DNA from: Sorex araneus
Lineage: Eukaryota; Chordata; Mammalia; Eulipotyphla; Soricidae
DNA length: 64,000 nt
Reading direction: 5' to 3'
Assembly: GCF_027595985.1 (NCBI RefSeq)
Contig: NC_073303.1
Coordinates: 362,689,517 to 362,753,516 of the forward strand
The translations under genes and the position numbers were made by a program. Below the pieces are notes generated by a model that was given only the letters and a program-made list of their open reading frames with translations, made no database searches and was not told the origin of the DNA. Below, one piece after another: positions 1-10,739 of this stretch (within the stretch, counting starts at the first letter, position 1; each line of letters opens with the position of its first letter).

Positions 1-183
1 ATATCAAATATCTTCAGAGTATATAATGTCTAGTTACACTAGAGATCAAATATATAAATTTCTCCAAATGTTCTTGCATGTTAATAATTATACATCTGTA
101 TAAAGTATAAAGAATTTGACCACAGATATTCTTGATTACATAATGGATTTTCTGAGTATTATTTTGTGGGCGGGCAGTCAGTT

Positions 184-352
184 TGTTTGTTTTGTTCTGT
201 GTCCAGGCCACATATGGTGGTGCCTAGGGCTTACTCCTGCCTTCAGGGGTCACTCCTGGTGGGGCCTGGAGGAGGGCCCTGATTGGTGTTGGGGATCAAA
301 CCCAGTGGCCATGTGCAAGACAAGCACCCTACCTGCTGTAGCACCGCTCTGC
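184..352 (-). repeat. SINE-A (old, diverged)
   Basis: Read on the minus strand this is a tRNA-headed SINE. The head lies at the high-coordinate end (about 290-350), and the 'ggggtcactcctgg' body words and a T-rich start (reverse of an A-rich tail) lie to the left. It is clearly diverged from the young copies, with several indels. No target-site duplication was found. Confidence 0.75.
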
Positions 353-383
353 TATGGTTTGCAGCTTAGTGTTCTTCACAACT

Positions 384-632
384 GGACTGGAGCAATAGCA
401 CAGTGGGTAGGGCGTTTGCCTTGCACACAGCCGACCTGGGTTTGATTCCTCACTGCCTCTCGGAGAGCCTGGCAAGCTATTGAGAGTATCCTCTCGCATG
501 GCAAAACCTGGCATGCTCCCCGTGGCGTATTCAATACGCCAAAAACAATAGCAACAAGTCTCACAATGGAGACGTTACTGGTGCCCGCTCGAGCAAATTG
601 ATGAACAACTGGGCAATAGTGCTACAGTGCTT
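384..632 (+). repeat. SINE-B, tRNA head with RTE-like tail
   Basis: Modules in order are a tRNA-like head with A box (around tagcacagtgggtag) and B box (ggtttgattcc), then a body carrying 'ctctcggagagcctggcaag' and a palindrome-like 'ggcgtattcaatacgcc', then the tail 'ggagacgttactggtgccc...gagcaaattgatgaacaa'. The tail is homologous to the 3' end of the RTE LINE at 48461-48545. The tail ends in short cagtg-type repeats, not poly(A). This entry defines the SINE-B architecture used below. Confidence 0.9.
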
Positions 633-639
633 ACTTTTC

Positions 640-1625
640 TGTTATTATTATTTAGAAAACTACATAAATACCAATAAAATACCAGTCTTGCTTAGATAGT
701 GGAGTCTTGGTAGGACTTAAATTAGTGCTAGTTAATGATAAGATTTGTTTGTATTTTATCATTTGGATTGAATTATTAACTCTAGCTACTTACTCTGTAT
801 TTATCAAATGACTATCATAACTAAAATTTTCTTAGTAAGTGCTCCCAATTTTAATATTATCAATGCAATATTTTATTAATATTAATTTTAGTTTTATATT
901 AATATTAATATTATATTTTAATATTATATTATAGCCTTACATGCAATTTAGGGAATTCGAGACCAGCCCTATTGGGATTCTAGGCTGTTTTCTTGACCTG
1001 GTTGTCATTGTTAGTGAAATTCAGGCAGTTGTTTAGCGCCATCTAGTGGGAACTTTCTTGTGGATAAAATCTCTAAAATACTTTTACTTACTATAAAAGC
1101 TTGTCGGATTTTATTACTTTTATTAAACTACTGAATATATGTATATTTTTGATCTCCATATTTATAAATTATGGTATGATATAGTAATCAAAAATTTTAC
1201 TATTAAATTTAATAACGAGTTTTTGATTACCTAAGAAATAGACTTCAGCCTGATTAAATAGCTTAAATCATTCTTTTATTGAAAAATTGAAACTCTCAAA
1301 CCTAATTTAAAACTCCACAATGCATATTTATCATTAATAAAAATTTTTTAAGTTATACTATCAGAAGAAGTGAGTTGATAGAGCAATTAAGTATACAAGT
1401 GCTAATAACAAGAATGTAATTTTGTACAAAATTACTTAATTTGGAGAGCATATGATTTACTACAAATAAATGTTTTAAGGAAATAACCTAGCATATTTTA
1501 GCATAACATTTATGGTGCTGATTTAAAAAATTTTTGTTCATAAATTTCAGAAACAGATTGCTCAGTGTATAGTATATTATACCAGTCTTGAATACAATTC
1601 CTGTAACTCATAGTTTTTATAACTC
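640..1625. other. AT-rich unique sequence, no gene seen
   Basis: Very AT-rich DNA with a run of ATT/AAT words at about 870-935. No open frame, RNA gene or recognised repeat could be supported. Confidence 0.6.
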
Positions 1626-1632
1626 AACATAT

Positions 1633-1760
1633 ATGAGCAACTGTGCGCACTGCTGCCACGGCTTTCTGTCTGATGGCACCGCGACTAAGCCCAGCCGGGG
1701 CAAGCGGCAACGCTGAGGTTTTTTCTTGCCCCACTGACGCCACTCGGTCTGAATCTTACA
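1633..1760 (-). pseudogene. VAV3: VAV3 exon-1 start fragment, inverted copy (left arm)
   Basis: On the minus strand this reads through a GC-rich leader and then codons for P-W-Q-Q-C-A-Q-L-L-I. This matches the first residues of VAV3 exon 1 as found in the right arm (1966 onward). The copy ends after about 10 codons, at 1633. The initiator ATG is lost (AGA in its place). It is the mirror image of 1871-2000, with about 85% identity by eye. Confidence 0.75.
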
Positions 1761-1761
1761 A

Positions 1762-1862
1762 AAATACATATATGTATATATGTATGTATGTATATATATG
1801 TTGCATATATGTATACTTGTGTACATATATACATGTATATACCAACAAGTATATACCATCGA
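1762..1862. repeat. AT/GT-rich microsatellite in the loop of the inverted repeat
   Basis: Alternating (TA)n, ATGT and ACAT words fill the spacer between the two VAV3 arms. Alternating purine-pyrimidine DNA of this kind between inverted arms would favour cruciform formation. Confidence 0.85.
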
Positions 1863-1965
1863 TGGCTGTTCTGCAAGATTCAGACAGAATGGCATCAGTG
1901 GGGCAAGAAGAAACTGCAGCGTTGCTGCCTGCCCCGGCAGAGCTGAGTTGCAGTGCCATCAGACA

Positions 1966-2166
1966 ATAGAGCCGTGGCAGCAGTGCGCGCAGTGACTCAT
2001 CCACTGCGGGGTGCTGTCAGCCAACCACCGGGTGACCTGGGACTCGGTGCAGGTGTTCAACCTGGCACAGACCCTCCGCCATAGGGTCTTGCTCTGCCAG
2101 CTGCTCAATAACCTCCGGGCTCACTCCATCAACCTCAAGATCAACCTGAGGCCTCAGATGTCTCAG
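1966..2166 (+). pseudogene. VAV3: VAV3 exon 1 pseudogene fragment
   Basis: VAV3 is a Rho-family guanine-nucleotide exchange factor; exon 1 encodes the start of its calponin-homology domain. The translation contains [35 protein letters not shown] and INLRPQMSQ, matching the VAV3 N-terminus rather than VAV1 or VAV2. It is dead: ATG is ATA (1966-1968), codon 10 TGG is TGA (1993-1995), and one codon after SINLK is deleted (67 instead of 68 codons). After MSQ comes 'gtgatg', which looks like the genomic splice donor. The copy is therefore of genomic DNA, not a processed mRNA. The GC-rich sequence from 1871 is presumably 5'UTR. The parent identity rests on remembered VAV3 sequence. Confidence 0.88.
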
Positions 2167-2307
2167 GTGATGCCCAGAGGTGCAGGCAGGTGCATGTTTG
2201 TCAGTGTGCAGATCGCTACAACATGCCAGTGGAAGTCGACCTAAAGCTTACATTCAGTAGACTGGGAACACCTGTGAAGGCAATTAGAGGCCGCCCCGAA
2301 AGCCTCC

Positions 2308-2557
2308 ATCCCTCTCAGAGAGCCCAGCAAGCTACTGAGAGTATCCCGCCCCCATGGCAGAGCCTGACCAGCTACCATGGCATACTCGATATGCCAAAAT
2401 AAGTAATAATGATGGTCCTCATTCCCCTGATCCTAAAAGAGCCCCCAGTACACCATCAGGCTACACTAGCACAAGAACGGGATGAATGGAGACTTTACTG
2501 GCACCTGTTCGAGCAAATTGATGAACAAGATGACAGTGATACAGTGATAACAATAAA
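2308..2557 (+). repeat. Composite RTE-tailed element, 5' truncated
   Basis: Starts within the SINE-B-like body (ctctcagagagcccagcaag), with no tRNA head. It carries the composite-specific insertion (cctcattcccctgatcctaa) and ends with the RTE-like tail and 'gatgacagtgatacagtgat'. It lies directly after the VAV3 fragment. Confidence 0.8.
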
Positions 2558-2592
2558 TATATATGTATATATATACATATATATATATATGT
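2558..2592. repeat. (AT)n microsatellite
   Basis: Alternating TA/TG run at the 3' end of the preceding retroelement. Confidence 0.9.
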
Positions 2593-3515
2593 GTCCAAGG
2601 CTGCTCGGATCAGAACTGGGTCTCTTCCAACCAGATCCCCCATTTTCCAGTAGCTAGGCTGTCACACCCAGAGACTGCCCCCAACACCATGTAATCCCAT
2701 CATCAGCCGACATCCAGAGACTATAAAACCAAGCTCCCAGAAGAGAGCAACACAGTCTCTTGCCCCCACACTTGGCTGTCTTCATCAGGGCCCCTCAGAG
2801 GGGATGGGTTGTGTTTCCCTTTCCCCACCCCCCCAGCATAGCCTCGACAGTTGAGGACCTCTGAGGATCTCCGCAACCCAGCCATGGCCATGCTCAGGGC
2901 CACTCTCCAACATTCGGATGAGCCTCACACATGGGGGAGCCAGCTGAGGAACCCAGGTGTGTGGGACCGGGGCCAAGATCTCCAAGGCTGCTCTGATCAG
3001 AACTGGGCCACTTCCAACCAGATCCCCCATTTTCCAGTAGCTAGACTGTCACACCCAGAGATTGCCCCCAGGCCGTGTAATCCCATCAAAGGCCAACATC
3101 CTGAGACTATAAAACCAAGCTCCCAGAAGCTCTGACATCTTATAGCCTATTTCTCCCTCTTGGACAGCCTGACAAGATACTGAGTCTATTGCCCGCTATA
3201 GAGAGCCTGGCAAGCTCCCCTGGTGTATTCATATCCCAAATACAGTAATAAATATATACATACCTCTCGGAGAGCCTGGCAAGCTACCAAGAGTATCCTG
3301 CCCATACGGCAGAGCCTGGAAAGCTACCCGTGGCATATTCAATATGCCCAAAACAGTAACTATAGGTCTCATTTCCCTGACCCTGAAAGAGCCTCCAATC
3401 GTTGGAAAAGATGAGTAAGAAGAGGCTTGTAAAATCTCAGGGCTGAGTGTAATAGAGACATTACTGGTGCCCGCTAAAGTAAATCGATCAACAACAGGAT
3501 GACAATGATACAGTG
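2593..3515 (+). repeat. Composite RTE-tailed element, partial tandem
   Basis: A truncated unit (2593-2742) is followed by a fuller unit (about 2749-3515). The words 'ccaaggctgctcggatcaga' and 'agactataaaaccaagctcc' occur in both. The second unit starts 'cacagtctcttgccccc', the same start as the copy at 31403. Within it the SINE-B-like body occurs twice (about 3163-3257 and 3262-3360). It ends with the RTE-like tail 'ttactggtgcccgct'. Short open frames here differ between copies and look non-coding. Confidence 0.8.
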
Positions 3516-3546
<31 letters not shown>

Positions 3547-3606
3547 CTTATTGATATATACACTTATTGTGTATATATACACATGTATACACTATATATA
3601 CACTTA
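3513..3606. repeat. (TA)n / ATAC microsatellite
   Basis: Alternating TA with ACAC and ATAC words directly after the RTE-like tail. Confidence 0.9.
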
Positions 3607-3984
3607 TTGATCAGCATCAATTTTTGAAAGAAGATGCTGTTAAGTGTGAAATAGGTGGAAAAGACACTTTGTAAAGGATATAGTTATTTGTACAGTAGAA
3701 GATAGTAGTTGATAAGCACAATGGGATATATGAAAGGATACAAACAACAAAGCTATGTGCCCTGCAAATCTGAAAGGTCCTCTTTCCTTAACCACTGAGA
3801 GTCTGGTAATGGTGAGTACTATGCAACTATGAACAATGAAATGACTTCTTCATGCAATATGGTTCTTTCATTGGATGTTTACATAATACTTGGATGATAT
3901 TAGTGAGGATAATGATGATGATGATGGTGATAAAAATGACTATTATCATAATCACAAGGAAGTTGTTGCCATTGAATACTTATT

Positions 3985-4190
3985 ACATTCCAAACTTGTT
4001 ATTATTATTAATTTTTGTGAATTTTCTTCATAAATATGTCACTTATATTAATTTTCCTATTTTGTAGACTACAGGAGAAAAGAAAAATATTGATAAACAG
4101 CCTACTGAAGATCCCACACAAGAAAGAGTATTTGAAAGATCTGAACTCAGGTCTGGAGAAATCTAGTATCTACTCTCTCAATTCTTCTCT
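3985..4190 (+). repeat. MIR-like ancient SINE
   Basis: Order of features resembles MIR: 'attattattaattttt', then 'ttttgtagactacaggagaa', then 'gatctgaactcaggtctgga'. Heavily diverged. The small open frame across it is not a gene. Confidence 0.55.
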
Positions 4191-5300
4191 GTTGCCAACT
4201 GCAGCAATTACAAATGTGTCTCCAGTTTCATTAACGCATTTCAACTTACTTGATTATAAATAAGTTTCTGGTGATATGTATGTGATTAAAATAGAACTCC
4301 AGAATGCCCTTGAAATTTACATTTTTTATTTTCATAAATGGAGATTTTAATGTTAGGAAAATGTTTTCACTTTTCATTCTTTTTATCTCAACCAGATCGA
4401 TATCAAACTCCATTTGTGACTGAGAATTGCTGTGGAACTTGAATATAACACGAGCAGCTGACATTGCCATTATCTGAGCTGCGAGGAAATTGACCTATTT
4501 CCTAATCTTAGAGATGTCCTTCATAAATCTCGGCTCTGTTGCCCAAACAAGCACTGGAAGAAGACCAATGATCCATCAGTTGACCTCTCTCACCTGGGAC
4601 TCTGAGCAATGGGAAAATAATCAAGGCAGAAGCGATGACTATCATTTACCATAGTGTTTTGAGATGGTTGTCAGAAACAGCAGCTTGTGCAGGCGGATCC
4701 TATTACTGGTTGACATTACTTTTGTTACTCGATCTTCTTGTATTTTACCAGCCTGGTTCTGGCAAATCTCTCATTAATTCTGTGAGTCTTTACTATGTTG
4801 ACAGTAAATCATATTTCTGTTGGAGATAGTCAGAATCAGTGTCGTTGCTTGCCGCTAGGAACCCTGACTGAATGTTCCCTCCTAACATAAACAGTGACTC
4901 CTACAGCTACTTATATTTGCAAACATCAGAGATTGTTTTGGTGCTATTCCAATAAATCATGTTAAAGAATATAAGTATAATTGGTTATGATTTTCCAGAG
5001 TAAGAGAAAGAAATTTCATGAGAAATTTGTTGACCTGATATTTCAGACTAGATTTTTTTATCAGAACTGTTATTGTTTTTAATAAATCTCAAAAGAAAAT
5101 TATAAAATTATAATTTTCCTCATTTACAGAATTACTGCTATTGTTTTTAATCTAGTGTAGAGTATGAGACTCTCATTACATAAATTATACAAGTGAAAGA
5201 GCAAAATATTTATTTTCTGTTATTTAGGACTATAAGTTTAGGAGAATGCAACAATTTGCGTTACCACAACTTATAGATATATATAGCTGGAAGAGGCATA
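4190..5300. other. Unique sequence, possible conserved non-coding block
   Basis: No recognisable repeat. The stretch 4440-4850 is less AT-rich and more complex than its surroundings and could be conserved non-coding DNA. A 64-codon open frame at 4635-4829 (hydrophobic middle) has no recognisable motif or splice context and is not called a gene. Confidence 0.4.
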
Positions 5301-5460
5301 TAATATAGTGGTGGCCTTGGAACCAGACAAGCTGGATTTGAATAAATCTCTGCTCTAATCATCATGGAAAAATCAGGCAAGTTACTTAACTTTTCTGTGC
5401 CTCCATTTCCCCAACTTAAAATAGCAATAACGGCAGTGATTATTTTAATAATCTCAGATC
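5300..5460 (+). repeat. MIR-like ancient SINE
   Basis: Shows the MIR core order: 'ttggaaccagacaagctgga', 'gcaagttacttaacttttct', 'gcctccatttcccc', 'aaaatagcaataa'. Confidence 0.75.
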
Positions 5461-6105
5461 TAAGTAATTTAAAGACTCAAAATTTTCATAATTTTCATCA
5501 ACACCTGGGATAAAAAACGAATGCATACACATACAGCATAAAGCAAGTGCATAAAGATAATCATTTGCTTCTATTATGGAGGAAGCAACCTTCATGGTTA
5601 CTTCTATAGTCTTTCAACAGCTTTTCTCCTTACATTAGTATAAGACTAGAAGAGCAGAAGTATAAAATTAGGATGTAAGAGTAGTATAATATTCTTAATT
5701 AAAACCTTCCTTGAATTTTACTAGTTCTTTCTCTGATGTCCTTGTACTGTTTAATGCATAAGGAATATTTTGAGGCTCTTTCTACTATTTTTTTTGCAAC
5801 TTTTCTATGTTCAAAAGTAGTTTGGAATAAAAGTCATTTTTAAGTACAAAGAGAAAAAGAGAAACAAAAGACCAGAAGTTTAGAAAAATAAAAATATGTA
5901 TATACTTTAAAAGACTAATGTTTAATGAAAAAACCCGACAACTTAGAATGTATGTATAAAAGGAGATTTTTACACAAAAAGTTGCAGAGAAACTTTGATG
6001 CTTGTCTTCTCCTAAACACTTACCGGGCAGATCATCATTATATCTGGTGATATAAGAGGAATAGATCTGTGACATATATAAGACCTGTTGGTCTAAAATA
6101 AAACA
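5460..6105. other. AT-rich unique sequence
   Basis: No gene or repeat recognised. Open frames are short and strongly biased to A/T. Confidence 0.5.
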
Positions 6106-6108
6106 TTA

Positions 6109-6285
6109 GGGGCTGGAGCCATAGCACAGCAGGTAGGGCGTTTGCCTTGCACATGGCCAACCCAGGTTCGATTCCCAGCATCCCATATGGTCCCCTGAGC
6201 ACTGCCAGGAGTAATTTCTGAGTGCTTGAGCCAGGAGTAACCCCTGTGCATCGCTGGGTGTGACCCAAAAAGGAAAAAAAAAGCA
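6109..6285 (+). repeat. SINE-A, tRNA head with A-rich tail
   Basis: The clearest plus-strand SINE-A, used here to define it. The head 'ggggctggagccatagcaca' has A-box and B-box (ggttcgattcc) words. Then come 'catcccatatggtcccctga', 'gagccaggagtaacccctgt' and 'gctgggtgtgacccaaaaag', followed by an A-rich tail. It shares the head with SINE-B but has none of the SINE-B body or RTE-like tail. The A-rich end is what L1-mobilised SINEs have. Confidence 0.93.
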
Positions 6286-6840
6286 ATAAAAAATTAAAAA
6301 CTTTAAGCAAACTTCTCTTCACAGTCTCACCCATCACCTACCTTTTACATTTAGTCTAAATTTTAAATTGTATTACATTTTTTACCCTTAGCTCTGATTC
6401 TTCTTGAAACACACTTCTAGACTTTGCTTCTAGTATGTCAAACCCTTGCTCTCAAACTATTATTGTCTTATCATTTGTTTCTCAGGCTAATGTCAAATTA
6501 ACTGCAACCTGTGTTAATAACACTAGGTCTTGGATAGAATCTCAGACCACAGAGGCAGAATATCAGGACATCAGTCCCAGGCATCTGCATCTGATAAGAC
6601 ACCCTAGATGTAATTTGCAAGACCTCTTAGAGTCAAGAATCTGTACTTGACATCTTAGATCTGAGAGTCTGCTCTGACCTTCTGTTCAAAATACTTTGGT
6701 GTCCACTGTTTTCAATCCAGCTAAGCACTACACTTTGACATATTTTGCATTTACTATGCTAGTTAATTGTTTTTATTTAAATCACAAGCAAACAATAACC
6801 TTCTCATTATTTACCTTTAGAGGTTGACTGCAAAATCAAA
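6285..6840. other. Unique sequence
   Basis: No gene, RNA or recognised repeat seen. The 71-codon open frame at 6435-6650 has no motif that I recognise. Confidence 0.45.
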
Positions 6841-7331
6841 GGTGACTTTACATGGGGAAAAAATAAGCCTTCATAGACTGCACTCATTTGTGAAGTATAG
6901 AATAACATCACATGAGGCTGACACCAAGGACAGTAGATACAAGGGCCAGGGGGATTGCCCCACAGCTGGAAGCCTGCTTCATGAGAGGAGAAGAGAAGAC
7001 AGATGGAATAGAGAAGGGATCACTTTAAAAATGATGGCTGGAGAAATCAGATGGGATGGGAGGTACATACCGAAAGTAGGTAATGGACCAAACATGATGA
7101 CCTCTCAGTGTCTGTGTTGCAAGCCATAATGCCCAAAAGTAGAGAGAGAATATGGGGAATATTGTCTGCCATGGAGCCAGGGGAGGGTGGGAAAGGGGGG
7201 TATACCCGAGATATTGGTGGTGGGGAATGTGCACTGGTGGAGCGATGGGTGTTTGATCATGTGAGGTTGTAACCCAAATATAAAAGCTTGTGACTATCTC
7301 ACAGTGATTCAATAAAAATTTAAAAAAATAA
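6840..7331 (+). repeat. L1 3' end (3'UTR, 5' truncated)
   Basis: Lineage-specific L1 3'UTR-like sequence: 'agactgcactcatttgtgaa', 'aaacatgatgacctctcagt', 'gcactggtggagcgatgggt', ending 'cagtgattcaataaaaattt' plus A-rich tail. The same series of words recurs in about seven other places. Assignment to L1 rests on the position of the 'cactcattt...' motif and the A-rich end, by analogy with L1 3' ends of other laurasiatherians. Confidence 0.75.
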
Positions 7332-7334
7332 GCT

Positions 7335-7890
7335 TTCAAGTTAAAAATATGTTTTATGCTATAAAGTCAGCTTTGTTTGTATCATTTGCTAGATGGCCAC
7401 TATCCCTTCATTTGTACCCCATTTAGTTTCTGACTGAGCAGACAAATGGAAGTAGGGCCAGGAAATTTGTGCTTCTGAGAATAAGGGCCATAGTAGTATG
7501 GTAGTCAAGACAACAGAATATTCAACAAACAAGAAGATAATGACACAGAGCTTAGCAGGCAAATACATCCTGTGTTTAGTGGGGTTGGAGATCAGGGCAA
7601 GGGGAAAATGATCAGTCACAAACACTGGCTTTGAAAATAAGGGCCCCAAGAATGAGAGAGCAGATGATCAGAGAAGCAGTTTTTAAAGAAAGTTGAGTCA
7701 TTTTTTACCAAGCTGAGCTAAGAAATGCATAGGATAGTATCAATGACGGTGGACTCTGAAAAAGGAGAGGCAAGTGAGTGCCTGGCTAGGGCCGTAATTC
7801 TAAAACTCCATAGTTTGTGGAGGCGTAGGAATCAGACTGGAATGAGATTCCCTGCACACTCACTCAAAGTTACCTGATAGGATCCAATCT
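7335..7890. other. Unique sequence
   Basis: No gene or recognised repeat. Minus-strand open frame 7389-7649 shows no domain or splice context. Confidence 0.45.
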
Positions 7891-7892
7891 TA

Positions 7893-8011
7893 TTCGTGTG
7901 TGCGTGCGTGTGCGTGTGTGTGTGTGAGAGAGAGAGAGAGAGAAAGAGAGAGGGGAGAGAGAGAGAGAGAGAGAGAGAGGGTGAGGGGAGAGAGAGAGGG
8001 AGAGAGGGGGG
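7893..8011. repeat. (GT)n then (GA)n microsatellite
   Basis: About 35 bp of GTGC/GT repeats changes to about 85 bp of GA-rich purine repeat ending in a run of nine G. Confidence 0.95.
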
Positions 8012-8012
8012 G

Positions 8013-8152
8013 GGGTGGCATTTGAGCTCCACCCAGCAGTCCAGGGCTTACTCCTAGCTGTGTGTTAAGGGATTGCTCCCAGTGGAACCCGAGTCAGCTG
8101 CATTCAAGGCAAGCTCCTGACCCCCTGTACTATCTATTATTCTGGCCCAAGA
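8013..8152 (-). repeat. SINE-A-like (old)
   Basis: Diverged minus-strand copy: 'agggcttactcctagctgtg', then 'gattgctcccagtgg', then head-derived 'ttcaaggcaagctcc' and 'actatctattattctggccc'. Confidence 0.65.
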
Positions 8153-9465
8153 TTTAGTCTCTGGATGGGTGGAGAGAATAGCAGCATAGTGTTTTGCTTT
8201 TAATGATGCTGATTTTAAAAAATCTTTTGCTACATATTTTTTCCCCACAAAAACATCAGCTTATAATGGACTAAAGATACTCCTGTTACTTCCCTTCCCT
8301 TGGAATAGATAGTATAATTCCAGGCTTTATAGAGAATCATGGTTTCAAGAAGATTATTTTGGATGGTTTCGAAAATAACACTTGTATTTGTTCACTTAGT
8401 TTCAGGGCTGTCACATCACTATGAGTCCATGAATAGTCTATCTTCCCAGCTAAAATGTTGAGAGAGATCCCAGATTGGTCCCACCCTTGGTTAGTCAAGG
8501 ATGAAATAGTATTTGCTCCTCTGTGGAAAATTTTCACTTCCAGGGTTTAGCATTTGGAGGCTGAAGACAAGACCATTTATTTCACAGTGGTGGGCACTTA
8601 ACTTTTAAGGCTGTATTTTACTGGTCTTGGTTTGTCATTGGACAGGCCCCTAGTATCAGCTGAAATCATTTATGTAGAAAGAAAAAAATATAACCTTGCC
8701 AGGCCACAGACTGGGCCCTGATAGCTTTTTCAGATACAGCTGCAATATCTGTCTCTTACATGGAGTGTTCGTTAATCCTTGCTAAGTGTGGTCACTCACT
8801 CCTCTGAATTCTCCCTAAAGTGTTTCTGTACATCTAATATCATGGATCACATACTAGGCTTCTTGTCAAATTTGGGTATAAAAGTATTTGAGCCTGGCTA
8901 AACATTTGGACTCTGAAATCATAGACATCTGGGTTTGGGTCTTTGCTCAGATGCTTACAGGCTATTTGGCTCTGTGCATATTTCTTACCCTTATTTACTC
9001 ACTTAAATCTTATAGCTACTCTAAGAACCCACACTTTCTTTACCTTTAAGTGTAAACTAGCTAAGAAAAACGTTTTCAATGGATATTGCCTTTTATTAGC
9101 CTCATCTTTCTAAGTTATCTATAAACTATTTTGAGAAGAAAATTCATAATCTCATTAGTATATTAATTTTGTAACCCATGCACAGTCTCATAGGAAGACG
9201 AGACACTCAGTGTTTTTTCTGAATGGCTAAGAGAATGACGAGACTTTGAGATTTTGCAACAAGGAAAGAAATCAAAGTTTCCGAAGGATTCTGGGAGGAA
9301 TTTCCTGTTCTATTTCTTCCTATTAGCATCACAAACATTTTACTATATGCTAGATACATAATTGGTAATTTAGTCAAAGCAACCTTGAAAGGAGATGTCA
9401 ATTTGGTTGTTTCCTGTCATGAAAACGTAAGGTTTAATGTTGCAAATCAATTGTTTATAGGAGCA
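8152..9465. other. Unique sequence with a MIR-like remnant
   Basis: 8900-9010 resembles a diverged MIR (ttggactctgaaatcataga, catctgggtttgggtctttg). The rest shows no gene or repeat that I can support. Confidence 0.45.
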
Positions 9466-9665
9466 AGGGGAGACAATACAGCAGATTCCAGCCAACCTGA
9501 ATTTGATACCCAGGATTACTTAACTTTCTCCCCCCAGCCCCCAGCAATGCAGAAATGATTCCTGACCATAGGCAGGAATAAACCCTGAGCATAACTGGGT
9601 GTGGTGGCCTCCAAGCCAAAATAAATAAAAAACCAAATAAATAAATAATAAATAAACAAACAATA
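9465..9665 (+). repeat. SINE-A-like (old)
   Basis: Diverged head (gagacaatacagcagattcc) and 'gaatttgatacccagga', then 'ggaataaaccctgagcataa' and an AAAT/AAAC-rich tail. Confidence 0.6.
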
Positions 9666-10123
9666 AAGTTGTATTGTAACAAGAGATGGAATTGACCTTT
9701 GAGCAAAATTCTTTTTACTCTCTGTATCCCTTTGGCATCTATGACTTACTAGCATCCATGAGGAAACTGGGTTTTAGCATCCGGCCTTTTTCCTCACTGC
9801 TGTGTCCTTAACCTTAGAAATTACATGTGGTACAGTGTTCTCACGTGGTCAGATGACTGAACTTCAATTTGGATGAGCGCATGCATAATCCAATCAATCG
9901 TGAACTAATCTATCATTAAAGTGACTGACAGCACAGGGCCCAGAATGCCTTGGGAGGCTCCTTGGTTGCACACAGGCTGCTGTTGTGTGTCATGCAGACA
10001 AGGCCACTTGAGGAAGTCAGAGAGAATGACATCTTACAGCTCCTCTCTTTATCTTTAAACTTCTTTGTTATCTTTTTGCTTTGTTGGTTTTCCCTATGAA
10101 CATAATTCTCCTTCAGCTCGATT
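9665..10123. other. Unique sequence
   Basis: No gene or recognised repeat. Confidence 0.4.
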
Positions 10124-10134
10124 GAGATAGATCT

Positions 10135-10387
10135 ATCACTGTCACTGTCACTGTCATCCCACTGCTCATGGATTTGTTCGAGTGGGCACCAGTAACATCT
10201 CTCATTGTGAGACTTATTGTTACTGTTTTTGGCATATCCAATACGCCACGGGTAGTTTGCCAGGCTCTGTCGTGCTGGCACAATATTTTCGGTAGCTTGC
10301 TGGGCTCTCTGAGAGGGGCGAAGGAATCAAACACGGGTCGGCCACGTGAAAGGCTAGCTCCCTACCTCTGTGCTATCGCTCCAGCCC
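10135..10387 (-). repeat. SINE-B with target-site duplication
   Basis: Full-length minus-strand copy, tail (cactgtcactgtcactgtca) at the low-coordinate end. Flanked by an 11-bp direct repeat with one mismatch, gagatagatct (10124-10134) and gagatagacct (10388-10398). Confidence 0.92.
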
Positions 10388-10564
10388 GAGATAGACCTAA
10401 CAAACGTAAATATAATGTAGATATTCAAAACTTGCAAATATTCAAGATCTACAACAGGATGATCTTTTAAATATAATATGTGTACATTTTAAAATCTTTA
10501 TGGCATGTCAATTAATATGGCCATCATTCCCTATGGCTATTAAGTGGTAAAAAATACTTATGAT

Positions 10565-10738
10565 AGGGGGCTGGAGCAGTAGAACAGCGGGTAGGGTGTT
10601 TGCCTTGCATGGGGCAGACCCGGGTTCAAATCCCAGCATCCCATATGGTCCCCTGAGCACCGCCAGAAGTAATTCCTGAGTGCAGAGCCAGCAGTAACCC
10701 CTGTGCATTGCCCAATGTGACTCAAAAAGAAAAAAAAA
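10565..10738 (+). repeat. SINE-A
   Basis: Full-length copy with A-rich tail. Flanking 'aatacttatgata' and 'aatgcttataata' look like a decayed target-site duplication. Confidence 0.92.
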
Positions 10739-10739
10739 T

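Noticed and set aside
384..450. tRNA gene
   Set aside because: A and B boxes are present, but they belong to the SINE head; no cloverleaf with paired acceptor stem can be drawn, and dozens of copies exist.
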